DNA from: Haloarcula taiwanensis
GTDB taxonomy: Archaea > Halobacteriota > Halobacteria > Halobacteriales > Haloarculaceae
Length of the DNA stretch: 64,000 bases
Assembly: GCA_002844335.1 (NCBI GenBank)
Contig: CP019154.1
Location: 2,480,001-2,544,000, forward strand
Reading direction: 5' to 3'
Positions 7,629-16,450 of the stretch are shown one piece after another. The notes below the pieces were generated by a model, which did no database searches, was not told the DNA's origin, and saw only the letters and a program-made list of their open reading frames with translations. Within the stretch, counting starts at the first letter, position 1; every line of letters starts with the position of its first letter. Made by a program: the position numbers and the translations under genes.

Positions 7629-9025
7629 CCGTCAGGGTCAGGGGCATCTACGCGACGGCGCTGACCCGGGTCCTCCGCGACGACGGCCACGACATCGTCC
7701 AGGCCTCGGGCCCCATCGAGGAGCGCTTCGACGGCGAGTTCGCTGACGCGCGGGCGGCCGTGACCGTGACGACGACGGGCGACCAGCAGGGCGTCGGCGT
7801 CGTCGGCGACCGCGACGCCGCCGCGAGCGTCACCGACCGCCTGACTGCGGTGGGCCGGGACACCCTCCACTGGGACGCCCCGACGCCGGAGGGCGCGGTC
7901 TACGCTGGCACCGTGACCGAGACGCTCGGGAGCGGCGCTGTCGTCGACCTCGGCGACGGCGAGGGGTTTCTCCCGTACTCGTCTTCGGACGAGCGCGTCG
8001 AGACGGGCGATGCGCTCCGCGTGCAGGTCGTCGAAGCGAGCGCGCCCTGGACGGATGGTCGGCCGGTACTCGACACGACCGTCGCCGTTCGCGGCGACCT
8101 CCTCTCGCTCGTCCGGGGCGGGAGCGGCCCGTCGTCGGGGACCGGCGGCCCGGCGATGCTTGACGTAATCGCCGCGGACCCACGGGACGGCTGGGGCGTC
8201 TCCTGGGAAGCCGCGAGCGAGGACGCGAGCTTCGACGCGCTGGCCGACGCGCTCGACGCCGCCAACGACCGCGCGGCGGCCATCGACGCATCGCTCGACG
8301 GGGCCGACCCGCCCGCGGACTGCGCGCCGGCCCGGTACGACGGGGGGCTGGCGACGACGTGGCTGTGGTTCGGCCGCGAGAGCCGCTTCGCACTCGATGA
8401 GGCCCGCCGCGAGGTGACGGCGACGATGCCCGGCCACCACCGCGTGAAGGCCGGTGACCGCGCCGCCAGCGCCGCCGTCGACTACGTCGAGGCGCTGTGT
8501 GACGACCCCGAGACCGGCGAGACGGACTTCCCCTTTGCCGTGACGGCCCGGCAGTTCGGCCCGCAGGTCGGCGGCTCGCTCTCGCTGGGCCACGGCAAGC
8601 CCGACGGCCGGCTCATCACGCTGGGCAACGGCGAGGTACAGGCCGTCGACGACGACGGGACGGTGACCATCGAGCGGGAGATGAGCCCCGGCGGCACCTA
8701 CGACGCGCTGGGCGTCCCGAAAGAGGCCGGAGACATCGCCGAGACGAAAGTCAAGGAAGGGCGGTGGTGGTACCCGACGGTGTACCGCGACAGCGACGGC
8801 GAAAAGAAGGGGACCTACGTCAACGTCTGTACGCCCGTCGAGGTATTCCCCGACACCGCCCGGTACGTCGACCTCCACGTCGACGTGGTGAAACACGCCG
8901 ACGGGACCGTCGAGCGGGTCGACGACGACGAACTCGACGCGGCGGTCGAGCGCGGCCAGGTCCCCGAAGAACTGGCCGAGCGCGCCCGGAGCGTCGCCGC
9001 CGCTGTCAAGAGCGCGCTGGAGTGA
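7625..9025 (+). CDS. fau-1: Probable ribonuclease/AU-rich RNA-binding protein FAU-1
   Basis: 466 residues, matching archaeal FAU-1. The N-terminal half resembles RNase E/G: an S1-like portion (VYAGTVTETLGSGAVVDLGDGEGFLPYS, about 95-125) and a long variable middle. The last 120 residues form a DUF402 domain (VTIEREMSPGGTYDALGVPK, then EGRWWYPTVYRD and YVNVCTPVEVFP). Known members bind AU-rich RNA and are proposed to process rRNA. The start overlaps the upstream unknown gene by four bases. It converges on the LVIVD-repeat gene with 24 nt between stops. No truncation seen. Confidence 0.85.
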   Translation: MTVRVRGIYATALTRVLRDDGHDIVQASGPIEERFDGEFADARAAVTVTTTGDQQGVGVVGDRDAAASVTDRLTAVGRDTLHWDAPTPEGAVYAGTVTETLGSGAVVDLGDGEGFLPYSSSDERVETGDALRVQVVEASAPWTDGRPVLDTTVAVRGDLLSLVRGGSGPSSGTGGPAMLDVIAADPRDGWGVSWEAASEDASFDALADALDAANDRAAAIDASLDGADPPADCAPARYDGGLATTWLWFGRESRFALDEARREVTATMPGHHRVKAGDRAASAAVDYVEALCDDPETGETDFPFAVTARQFGPQVGGSLSLGHGKPDGRLITLGNGEVQAVDDDGTVTIEREMSPGGTYDALGVPKEAGDIAETKVKEGRWWYPTVYRDSDGEKKGTYVNVCTPVEVFPDTARYVDLHVDVVKHADGTVERVDDDELDAAVERGQVPEELAERARSVAAAVKSALE

Positions 9026-9049
9026 GTGAAGTCAGTCAGCGGCGCGGCG

Positions 9050-10465
9050 TCAGTCTTGCCGGCTGGCGCGCCAGGCCGCCAGCGCGAGCGCCGTGACCGC
9101 CGACCCGACGCCGAAGCCGGGGCCGCCAACGCCGAGGGAGGTGCCATCAGTGCTGTTAGCGCTGCCGCCCTCATCGCCCGTGGCCGACGGGTCCGCTGTC
9201 GGCGTCCGTATCCGCGGGTCCGGGAACGTGTACAGCCCGGGCTGGACCTCCGTCCCCTGGCTCGCGTTCGTGCTCCCGGCGACGAAACAGCCGGCGGCCC
9301 GCTGGGTGGTCCAGAACGAGGTCGTATCGGTGTCGCGCCACTCGAAGGCGAGTTCGGGCGCGGTCGGGTCCGTCAGGTCGTGGACCCGGACCCCGCCGTT
9401 GTACCACGCGGAGTAACAGCGGTCGGCGGTCAACTCGAAGTTGTGAGCGGTGGTCAAAATCCCGCCGGGCGAGGGGTCCGATGTGGGCGGCGGGTCGAGC
9501 GTCGACAGCAGTTCGGCGTCGGCCGGGTCGCTGATGTCGTACAGTTCGATGCCGCTGGGACCGCCGCTGTCGTCGTCACCGAGGTCCCATGATTCGCCGC
9601 CGACGCCAAGCAGCGACGCGTCCTCGTCGACCGTCACGAAGTGGTCGTTGCCCGGCGGCTCGCTCCGCTCGGTGCCGGGGTCCTCGATGGCAGCGAGATC
9701 TTCTGGGTCGCGCCCGCGAACTTTCGCCACCAGCGAGATGTCGCTCGGGTCAGACACGTCGACGACCCACGTCCCGCTGTCCCAGTAGGCCAGATAGGCC
9801 CGCTCATCCTGCACCCACACGTCGTGGAGCGGCCAGAGGCTCGTCGGTACGTCGTGCCAGGCGTCGCCGGCGTCTAACAGCGACCACTCGCCGACTTCCT
9901 GCTCGGTTTCGGCGTCGACGACGAGCAGGGGGTTGCCGTCGCGGTCGTTCGCGGTCAGGTAGGCGTACCGGCCGTCGAAGTCGCAGTTGTGGATGCGCGT
10001 GTCCAGTTCCAGCCCCGCCATTCGTGTCGGCTTCTGCCGGTCGCTCACGTCGAAGACGACGAACCCGTGGGCTCCGTCCGCGGGGTGGGCCGGCCCGGCG
10101 GCCAGCAGCCGCGAACCGCTGACGGCGAGGTCCTGCACCCGCTGTATCGGGCCGTCGTCGCTCTCTGCCAGCAGGCCCGTCTGCCGACCGAGCAGTCTGG
10201 GGCTGGTCGGCGTGACGAGGTCGGCGAGCGCGATACCGTCCCCGGTCGCGACGTAGGCCGTGTGCCCGTCAGGGCTGGTGACGACCTCGTACACCGTCTC
10301 CATCTCCAGCACGCCCAGCGGGTCCCCGCCGGTCGGGGTGTCGGCGGCCGCTGGCTCGGCCGTCCCGTCGCCGGTCGGCGTCGGATGTGCGCGGGTCGTT
10401 CCCGTCGCCAGCCCGACGCCTGTTCCTGCGAGAGCGAGTCGTCGGAGGACCGTCCGGCGGCGCAT
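9050..10465 (-). CDS. Secreted LVIVD-repeat (beta-propeller-like) protein with Tat signal and PGF-CTERM tail
   Basis: 471 residues. The N-terminus MRRRTVLRRLALAGTGVGLA is a twin-arginine signal. The body has several repeats of the LVIVD type (GFVVFDVSDRQKPTRMAGLE, GTWVVDVSDPSDISLVAKV, GIELYDISDPADAELLSTL, GVRVHDLTDPTAPELAFEW), each likely one propeller blade. The C-terminus ends with PGFG, a hydrophobic stretch and a basic tail (RASRQD), the PGF-CTERM signal cut by archaeosortase A before lipid attachment. It should therefore be exported folded and fixed to the cell surface. Ligand or enzymatic role unknown. Both ends are intact. Confidence 0.85.
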   Translation of the reverse strand: MRRRTVLRRLALAGTGVGLATGTTRAHPTPTGDGTAEPAAADTPTGGDPLGVLEMETVYEVVTSPDGHTAYVATGDGIALADLVTPTSPRLLGRQTGLLAESDDGPIQRVQDLAVSGSRLLAAGPAHPADGAHGFVVFDVSDRQKPTRMAGLELDTRIHNCDFDGRYAYLTANDRDGNPLLVVDAETEQEVGEWSLLDAGDAWHDVPTSLWPLHDVWVQDERAYLAYWDSGTWVVDVSDPSDISLVAKVRGRDPEDLAAIEDPGTERSEPPGNDHFVTVDEDASLLGVGGESWDLGDDDSGGPSGIELYDISDPADAELLSTLDPPPTSDPSPGGILTTAHNFELTADRCYSAWYNGGVRVHDLTDPTAPELAFEWRDTDTTSFWTTQRAAGCFVAGSTNASQGTEVQPGLYTFPDPRIRTPTADPSATGDEGGSANSTDGTSLGVGGPGFGVGSAVTALALAAWRASRQD

Positions 10466-10510
10466 AGCCGTCCCTCGGAGAGCCAGGGCAAGAAGGATTC
10501 CGGTGGGGCG

Positions 10511-11089
10511 TCAGTTCCCCTGAATCGCGTCGATAACCATCGCTGCGGCTATTATCGGCTCCTTTGGAACCGTACTGGCGTCGTCGATGGTAATCTCGTA
10601 GCGGTCTTTCAGCGAAAATTGCCCGTCGATGTTGCCGACGTGGTTGCCGTCCTGATCGGTGATCTCGTACTTGTGGGGAATCCAACCGCCGAACGGGACG
10701 ACGTTGCGGGCGATAGTCACGAGCGCACCCTGGGAGTTGATTTCGGCGAGTTTCGCCTCGGTGCTGGCGTCCCGAATCTTCCACGTATCCTGAAAAATCG
10801 AGTAGTCGTTGTCGAGGATGACAATGTCCTCGCCGGTCCTGGAGTCAGTGAGGACGTAGTTTCCGGCCACGTCGATGATGCCGCCAGCCTTGATTTGGAA
10901 CACCTCGTCGCCGTTCGCGTCGACGAACGGGAACTGCTCTTTCATCTTCAGCATCTTCTGTTTCCCGCGGAGGACGACGTTCCCGGCGGCGTCCATGGCT
11001 TTGTACTTGTTTCGGACCAGACTCTGTTCAACTGTGTAGCTGTCGTCGGAGAGGTCAATCCCCGCGATGTCGTAGTCGCTCGTTCCCAT
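10511..11089 (-). CDS. LURP-one-related / scramblase-like beta-barrel protein
   Basis: 192 residues. Repeating strand patterns (YTVEQSLVRNKYKAMDAAGN, FQIKAGGIIDVAGNYVLTDS, IFQDTWKIRDASTEAKLAEI, PHKYEITDQDGNHVGNIDG) are typical of the LURP-one/Tubby-like fold. The last hydrophobic helix (EPIIAAAMVIDAI) matches the buried C-terminal helix of Tubby-like proteins, so it need not be a membrane anchor. Function in archaea is unknown; relatives are proposed to bind lipids or act in stress responses. It lies alone between the LVIVD gene and uvrA, divergent from uvrA. Confidence 0.75.
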   Translation of the reverse strand: MGTSDYDIAGIDLSDDSYTVEQSLVRNKYKAMDAAGNVVLRGKQKMLKMKEQFPFVDANGDEVFQIKAGGIIDVAGNYVLTDSRTGEDIVILDNDYSIFQDTWKIRDASTEAKLAEINSQGALVTIARNVVPFGGWIPHKYEITDQDGNHVGNIDGQFSLKDRYEITIDDASTVPKEPIIAAAMVIDAIQGN

Positions 11090-11224
11090 ACCAATCTCAT
11101 ATTCGATATTCGTGGTGAATCTTTCGCCACACTGTCCAAAATAAAATCAGGCAGGTGCGAAGCGTCGTCTGTCGGCACCCGAACCGACAGGGTTTCCCTC
11201 CTGCCGGCCAACGAAGATGCAAAG

Positions 11225-14197
11225 ATGAGCAAGGATATAATCGAGGTCCGAGGGGCCGAGGAACACAACCTCAAGGACGTCGACGTGGAGATTCCCCGCG
11301 AGGAACTGACAGTCGTCACCGGGCTGTCGGGGTCGGGCAAATCCTCGCTCGCATTTGAGACGGTGTACGCCGAGGGCCAGCGCCGGTACATCGAGTCGCT
11401 GTCGGCGTACGCGCGGAACTTCCTGGGCCAGATGGACAAGCCCCAGGTCGAGAACGTCGAGGGGCTGTCGCCGGCCATCTCCATCGACCAGAAGAACGCT
11501 GCCAACAACCCCCGCTCGACGGTCGGGACCGTCACCGAGCTACACGACTACCTCCGCCTGCTGTACGCCCGCGTCGGGACGCCGCACTGCCCCGAGTGTG
11601 GCCGCGAAGTGGGCGAGCAGTCCGCCCAGAACATGGTCTCGCGCATCCTCGAACTCCCCGAGGGCACCCGCGCGAAACTGTGTGCACCGGTCGTTCGCGA
11701 CCAGAAGGGGGCCTTCGAGGACCTGTTCGACGACCTCGTCGGCGAGGGGTACAGCCGCGTCGAGGTCGACGGCGAGGAGTTCGACCTCACGCTGGACCGG
11801 CCGGAACTGGACGAGAACTACGACCACACGGTCGACGTGGTCGTCGACCGCGTGAAGATTTCGCCGGACGCCCGCTCGCGCATCACGGATTCCGTCGAGA
11901 CGGCGCTGACCGAGGCCGACGGGACGCTGAAGGTCATCCTCCCGGACCCGCCGGAAGGCGCGGCCGAGACCCTCGGCGGGTCGGATGCCAGAGCCACGGG
12001 CGACCTGGCCGACGGCGACGAGGGCGACGCGGACGAACGCACCCGCCTCGTCGTCGAACTCTCCGAGGACCTCGCCTGCACGCACTGCGGTATCGACATC
12101 TCCGAAATCGAGACGCGGTCGTTCTCGTTCAACTCCCCGCACGGGGCCTGCCCGGAGTGTGAGGGGCTGGGCGAGACCAAGGAGGTCAGCGAGGACCTCG
12201 TGGTCACCGACCCCTCGAAGCCGCTCAAGCACGTCTTCGAACCCTGGAGCTACGACCGGACGTACTACTCGCGGCAACTGGACAACGTCGCCGAGCACTT
12301 CGGCGTGGACCTCTCGACGCCCTTCGAGGAACTGGACGAGTCCATTCGGCGGCAGTTCCTCTATGGTACCGACGACATCGTCGACTTCCAGTGGCGGACC
12401 AAGAACGGCACCCGCGAGAAGAGCGAGCGCTTCGAGGGCGTCATCCCCAACCTGGAGCGCCGCCACGTCGAGACGGACTCCGACCGCGCCCGCGAGCACA
12501 TCGAGGAGTTCATGGCGACGACGACGTGCCCGGCCTGTGAGGGGACCCGACTCAAGGCTGAGTCCCGGGCGGTGCTCGTCGACGGCACCGCCATCACCGA
12601 GGTCAACGAGATGTCCATCAGCGACGCGCTGGAACACTTCGAGGGCCTGGGGGCGACCCTCTCTACCCGTGACCGGAAAATCGCCGAGGAGATTCTGAAG
12701 GAGATTCGGGCCCGGCTTGGCTTCATGACCGAGGTGGGACTGGACTACCTGACGCTGGACCGCGAAGCATCGACGCTGTCGGGCGGCGAGAGCCAGCGCA
12801 TCCGGCTGGCAACGCAGATCGGCAGCGGCCTCGTCGGCGTCCTCTACGTCCTTGACGAACCCTCTATCGGCCTCCACCAGCGGGACAACGACCGCCTGCT
12901 GAACACGCTGGAGGAACTGCGGGACCTCGGTAACACCCTGCTCGTCGTCGAACACGACACCGAGACGATGCGCCGGGCCGACCAGATAATCGACATGGGG
13001 CCGGGTCCGGGCAAGCGCGGCGGCGAAGTCGTCGTCAACGGCCCGATGGACGAGGTCATCGAAACCGAGGAATCGGTGACCGGGGAGTACCTCTCGGGCG
13101 AACGGACGATTCCGGTGCCCGAGAGCCGCCGCGAGGCCGACGGCGAACTCACGGTCCGGGGCGCGCGCCAGCACAACCTCGCGGACCTCGACGTGTCCGT
13201 CCCGTTGGGAACGTTCACGGCCATCACCGGCGTCTCCGGCTCCGGCAAGTCGACGCTGATGCACGACGTGCTGTACAAGGGGCTGGTCCGGCGGATGAAC
13301 GACACCGACGTGAACCCCGGCGAGCACGACGCCATCGAGGGCCTCGACGACATCGAGACGGTGCGGCTTATCGACCAGTCGCCCATCGGCCGCACGCCCC
13401 GATCCAACCCGGCGACCTACACCAACGTCTTCGACCACATCCGCGAACTGTTCGCCGAGACCAGCCTCGCGAAACAGCGGGGCTACGAGAAGGGGCGTTT
13501 CTCGTTCAACGTCAAGGGTGGTCGCTGTGAGGGCTGTGGCGGTCAGGGCACGGTCACCATCGACATGAACTTCCTCTCCGACGTAACCGTCCCCTGTGAG
13601 GAGTGCGGCGGCGCGCGCTACAACGACGAAACGCTGGACGTGACCTACAAGGGCGCGACCATCGCCGACGTGCTGGAGATGACCGTCGAGGAGGCCTACG
13701 ACTTCTTCGAGAGCCACTCGGGGATTCGCCGCCGCCTCGAACTCCTGAAAGACGTGGGGCTGGGTTACATGCGGCTGGGCCAGCCCTCGACGACCCTTTC
13801 TGGTGGGGAGGCCCAGCGCGTCAAACTCGCCGAAGAACTCGGCAAGAAGGATTCGGGCGAGACGCTGTACCTGCTCGACGAGCCGACGACCGGCCTCCAC
13901 CCCGAGGACGAACGGAAGCTCATCGACGTGCTCCACCGGCTCACCGACGACGGCAACACCGTGGTCGTCATCGAGCACGAACTCGACCTGGTGAAAAACG
14001 CCGACCACATCATCGACCTCGGGCCGGAGGGCGGCGAGAACGGCGGCGAACTCGTCGCCGAGGGGACCCCGGAGGAGGTGGCCCGGACCGAAGCCTCCTA
14101 CACCGGGCAGTACCTCCGGGACCTCCTGCCGAACGTCGACCTGGAGGGGCCACGCGCCGACCGCGACGTGGCTCAGCCGGCGGCTGACGACGACTAA
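11225..14197 (+). CDS. uvrA: Excinuclease ABC subunit A
   Basis: 990 residues. Walker A motifs are GLSGSGKS at 33-40 and GVSGSGKS near 669-676. ABC signatures appear as LSGGESQRIRLA and LSGGEAQRVKLA, with Walker B VLYVLDEPSIGLH and LYLLDEPTTGLH. Zinc-binding Cys pairs are present (CPECGRE, CTHCG with CPECEG, and CEGCGGQG with CEECGG). A UvrA-specific acidic insert lies around 240-275. It is the damage sensor of nucleotide excision repair, which haloarchaea share with bacteria. I start at ATG 11225; the frame stays open far upstream but only across the LURP gene antisense. Its stop overlaps the convergent PIN gene stop. Confidence 0.97.
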   Translation: MSKDIIEVRGAEEHNLKDVDVEIPREELTVVTGLSGSGKSSLAFETVYAEGQRRYIESLSAYARNFLGQMDKPQVENVEGLSPAISIDQKNAANNPRSTVGTVTELHDYLRLLYARVGTPHCPECGREVGEQSAQNMVSRILELPEGTRAKLCAPVVRDQKGAFEDLFDDLVGEGYSRVEVDGEEFDLTLDRPELDENYDHTVDVVVDRVKISPDARSRITDSVETALTEADGTLKVILPDPPEGAAETLGGSDARATGDLADGDEGDADERTRLVVELSEDLACTHCGIDISEIETRSFSFNSPHGACPECEGLGETKEVSEDLVVTDPSKPLKHVFEPWSYDRTYYSRQLDNVAEHFGVDLSTPFEELDESIRRQFLYGTDDIVDFQWRTKNGTREKSERFEGVIPNLERRHVETDSDRAREHIEEFMATTTCPACEGTRLKAESRAVLVDGTAITEVNEMSISDALEHFEGLGATLSTRDRKIAEEILKEIRARLGFMTEVGLDYLTLDREASTLSGGESQRIRLATQIGSGLVGVLYVLDEPSIGLHQRDNDRLLNTLEELRDLGNTLLVVEHDTETMRRADQIIDMGPGPGKRGGEVVVNGPMDEVIETEESVTGEYLSGERTIPVPESRREADGELTVRGARQHNLADLDVSVPLGTFTAITGVSGSGKSTLMHDVLYKGLVRRMNDTDVNPGEHDAIEGLDDIETVRLIDQSPIGRTPRSNPATYTNVFDHIRELFAETSLAKQRGYEKGRFSFNVKGGRCEGCGGQGTVTIDMNFLSDVTVPCEECGGARYNDETLDVTYKGATIADVLEMTVEEAYDFFESHSGIRRRLELLKDVGLGYMRLGQPSTTLSGGEAQRVKLAEELGKKDSGETLYLLDEPTTGLHPEDERKLIDVLHRLTDDGNTVVVIEHELDLVKNADHIIDLGPEGGENGGELVAEGTPEEVARTEASYTGQYLRDLLPNVDLEGPRADRDVAQPAADDD

Positions 14198-14721
14198 TCG
14201 GCCGCGTCGTCGATGAGCCGCTCCGCTTTTCTAACGAGGCTCGCGCTGAACCGCGCGCCGACCTCGTCCATCGCGTAGAGCGTCTCGGTCGCGTCGTCGG
14301 GCTCGATGTCGCCCCGTTCGACGGCCCGTACGAGGACGCCAATCGACCCGGCGACCGGTATCGACAGCGCCTTGCAGGTCTGTCGGCGCGGCTTGTCGTC
14401 GGTGACAACAACGGGGTCGGCGGCGACCAGCGCGTGAGCCAGCAGTACGGCATCGCCTCGCGGGTCCCCGTCAGAGCGACCGAGGTGGCTGGCTGCCTCC
14501 TCGACGGCCGCCGTGGAGACGGACTGCGGACAGGTGACCCAGCCGTCGTCGATGGCGTCGGACAGGGCTTTCGCTGCCGGGTCGCTGGTAACCTCCCGGC
14601 GGACGGGATCCGGGACGACGACCGAGCCGTCGAGTCCGGCGAGCAGGGCAGCGCTCCCGGTATCGGCCAGCGTGATGAGGACGCTCGCGTCGACCAGGAC
14701 CGTTCGCTCGCCGCCGGTCAT
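14194..14721 (-). CDS. PIN-domain protein, probable toxin of a toxin-antitoxin pair
   Basis: 175 residues from ATG 14721. The PIN acidic residues are visible: VLVDASVLI (Asp near 11), a Glu in PVRREVTSD, GDAVLLAHAL (Asp near 98) and VVVTDDKPRR. Such proteins are Mg-dependent RNases; with a UPF0175 partner the usual reading is a VapC-like toxin. The start overlaps the antitoxin stop by four bases (ATGA on the minus strand, 14718-14721), and the last bases overlap the convergent uvrA stop. All active-site acids appear intact. Confidence 0.8.
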   Translation of the reverse strand: MTGGERTVLVDASVLITLADTGSAALLAGLDGSVVVPDPVRREVTSDPAAKALSDAIDDGWVTCPQSVSTAAVEEAASHLGRSDGDPRGDAVLLAHALVAADPVVVTDDKPRRQTCKALSIPVAGSIGVLVRAVERGDIEPDDATETLYAMDEVGARFSASLVRKAERLIDDAAD

Positions 14722-15014
14722 CGAAGCGCGTCTACGTCGTCGGCCAGGTCGGCCTCGTCGTAGTTCGTCATGACGCCGCGGTCGTTGGCCTCGGCCATCA
14801 TCTCCGCGATGGTGAGCCCTGCCAACTCCGCCGCACCGCGCATCCCGACCTCTCCGTCCTGATACCGCTGGAGGGCGACCCGAATCAGTTCCTCTCTGGC
14901 CCCCCGCTGGATGGCCTGTCGAATGGCGTCGCTGCGGCTCGCGTCGGTGGCGTCGGCGAGTCGCGCCACCAGGTCGAGTTCCTCGTCGCTCATACGGGTG
15001 GTGACGTTCTCCAT
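14718..15014 (-). CDS. UPF0175 family antitoxin-type DNA-binding protein
   Basis: 98 residues from ATG 15014; alternative starts upstream would add a few residues. Residues 1-45 look like a ribbon-helix-helix (MENVTTRMSDEELD, then DASRSDAIRQAIQRGARE). The rest (ALQRYQDGEVGMRGAAELAGLTI) is the UPF0175 helix-turn-helix seen in partners of PIN toxins. It should bind and silence the PIN protein and repress the operon. A CATTAAAC box lies 24-31 nt upstream of the chosen start, with a small palindrome between box and start. Confidence 0.8.
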   Translation of the reverse strand: MENVTTRMSDEELDLVARLADATDASRSDAIRQAIQRGAREELIRVALQRYQDGEVGMRGAAELAGLTIAEMMAEANDRGVMTNYDEADLADDVDALR

Positions 15015-15026
15015 GCGTAATACGAC

Positions 15027-15038
15027 GCAACGCATTGC
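15027..15038 (-). promoter_or_regulatory. Candidate operator palindrome of the toxin-antitoxin pair
   Basis: GCAACGCATTGC carries GCAA/TTGC arms around CGCA. It lies between the TATA-like box (15038-15045) and the antitoxin ATG at 15014, where an autorepressor would block initiation. The arms are short, so this is suggestive only. Confidence 0.35.
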
Positions 15039-15137
15039 ATTAAACGTGCGGTCGGTCGGTTCGGTCAGCAGTGTTGCGGCGATATCCGAAGCGGCCACCA
15101 ACGTTTTAGTCGCCGGCGGAACCTGATAGAGCCAGCC

Positions 15138-15905
15138 ATGGCACAGTCGACAGCGGACGGCGTCGAGCGGAAACGGGGTATCGGTGGGCTGGCGAGGCAG
15201 GCGAACCCGGCCTTCGCCGCGGGGGCGGTGGCCGTCCCGCTGCTGGCTTTCGTGGGCGCGCTCGCCAGCGGGAACATCCGGGCGCTGACCTACGTGCACG
15301 TGATGGCCGGCGTGCTGTGGACCGGCATCGACCTGTTCATGGGGCTGGTGCTGGGCCCGGTCCTGGGGGGCCAGGAGCCGGAGGCCCGGGCTGACTTCTT
15401 CGCGTCGTTCACGCCGAAGATGACGTTCCTGATGCCGACGCTGGCGACAGTGACCATCAGCGGCGGCATCCTGCTCGCGCTCCGGCTCGGGAAGTTCCCC
15501 AACGCCGACCCGTGGCTGGCGATTCTGACCGCGGCGACGCTCATCCCCGTCGTCCTCCTCATCGGCTACCAGTTCGACGCGCTGACCGACCCGAAGACGC
15601 TGGGGATACTCGGCGTGGCCGTCCTCGGCTCCGGGGCGTATCTGGCGACCGCGCTCCCGCAGTTCGCGATGACCTCGTGGTGGATAGTCGCCACGCTGGC
15701 CATCGTGACGCTGCTGTCCGTGCAGGGCTTCGGCGTCATCCTGCCCGGCGAGGTCCGCATCTACCGGCAGGTCGTCTCCGAGAACCCGGACGTCGACCTC
15801 GTCTCCGAAATCGGGATGCGAAACGCCAAGCTCGGGGGACTTCAGGGCCTGATGCAGCTGGCAATCGTCTTCGTGATGGTTGGGCTGCGCTGGTGGACGC
15901 CGTAG
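15138..15905 (+). CDS. Six-helix membrane protein (CopD/DUF2269-like), unknown function
   Basis: 255 residues with about six hydrophobic segments: near 25-45 (AAGAVAVPLLAFVGALASG), 52-75 (YVHVMAGVLWTGIDLFMGLVLG), 95-112, 126-145, 150-172 and 178-200. There is a further stretch at the C-terminus (LMQLAIVFVMVGLRWW). A conserved His in helix 2 (TYVHVMAGVLWTGID) and a loop MTFLMPTLATVTISGG recall integral membrane proteins that bind heme or copper. I cannot name the family with certainty. It is divergent from the toxin-antitoxin pair and followed by a channel-like gene. Confidence 0.55.
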   Translation: MAQSTADGVERKRGIGGLARQANPAFAAGAVAVPLLAFVGALASGNIRALTYVHVMAGVLWTGIDLFMGLVLGPVLGGQEPEARADFFASFTPKMTFLMPTLATVTISGGILLALRLGKFPNADPWLAILTAATLIPVVLLIGYQFDALTDPKTLGILGVAVLGSGAYLATALPQFAMTSWWIVATLAIVTLLSVQGFGVILPGEVRIYRQVVSENPDVDLVSEIGMRNAKLGGLQGLMQLAIVFVMVGLRWWTP

Positions 15906-15950
15906 GCACGGCCGCGGCTACAGACGGGCCGGACGGGTGTGGAAGCGCTT

Positions 15951-16409
15951 ATGCCTGCCTGCAGACAGTTCCTGGCAACGATGGCCTGGTCGGGGCGCGC
16001 CGGGAGTCGCTGTACGTACACCGACGACCGCACGGAGTCCGACGGCGAGACTCAGGAGTGGGAGTGGCCACACGGCGCAATCGACGGTCGGGCGCTCGCC
16101 CGTTGGGGAATGAACGCGTTCCTGTTCGTGACCACTGGCTACGGCGAGCGGGCGTCGTACACGCTCGCGGCGTCCGTGGCGCTCATCGCCGCCTACGCGG
16201 GGCTGTACGTCGCTATCGCGCCGGACCTGTTCGGGAGCGTCGGCCAGTACGCACAGCTCAGCCTCGGGTCGTTCATCGCCTTCTTCCTCGGCGGCGTCGG
16301 CGAGGTCAGCAATCCCACCGTGAGCCTCCTCGCCCAGTCAGAAGCGTTCCTCGGCGGCTTCTTCGTGGCGCTGTACGTCTTCGCGCTGACGCGGTCGGCG
16401 AGTCGCTGA
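15951..16409 (+). CDS. Ion-channel-like two-helix membrane protein lacking a classical selectivity filter
   Basis: 152 residues from ATG 15951 (GTG 15939 also possible). Residues 1-45 are polar with two Cys; two membrane segments follow, about 66-86 (YTLAASVALIAAYAGLYVAI) and 122-145 (LAQSEAFLGGFFVALYVFALTRS). The second, with its E-A-F-x-G start and basic ending, resembles the last helix of two-TM ion channels, as found at the C-terminus of haloarchaeal pentapeptide-repeat channels. Where T-x-G-Y-G-D is expected the sequence reads LGGVGEVSNP. It could be a degenerate channel or the C-terminal remnant of a longer protein. Confidence 0.5.
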   Translation: MPACRQFLATMAWSGRAGSRCTYTDDRTESDGETQEWEWPHGAIDGRALARWGMNAFLFVTTGYGERASYTLAASVALIAAYAGLYVAIAPDLFGSVGQYAQLSLGSFIAFFLGGVGEVSNPTVSLLAQSEAFLGGFFVALYVFALTRSASR

Positions 16410-16450
16410 CCACCACCAGCTTTCTTCGCTCGGGCATCGTACAGTCGTCT

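Noticed and set aside
9989-11224. 400-residue extension upstream of UvrA
   Set aside because: It runs antisense to the LVIVD and LURP-like genes and lacks protein character; MSKDIIEVRGA at 11225 is the normal UvrA start.
16120-16150. TTGYGE in the channel-like protein read as a K+ selectivity filter
   Set aside because: It lies before the first membrane helix, not between the two helices.
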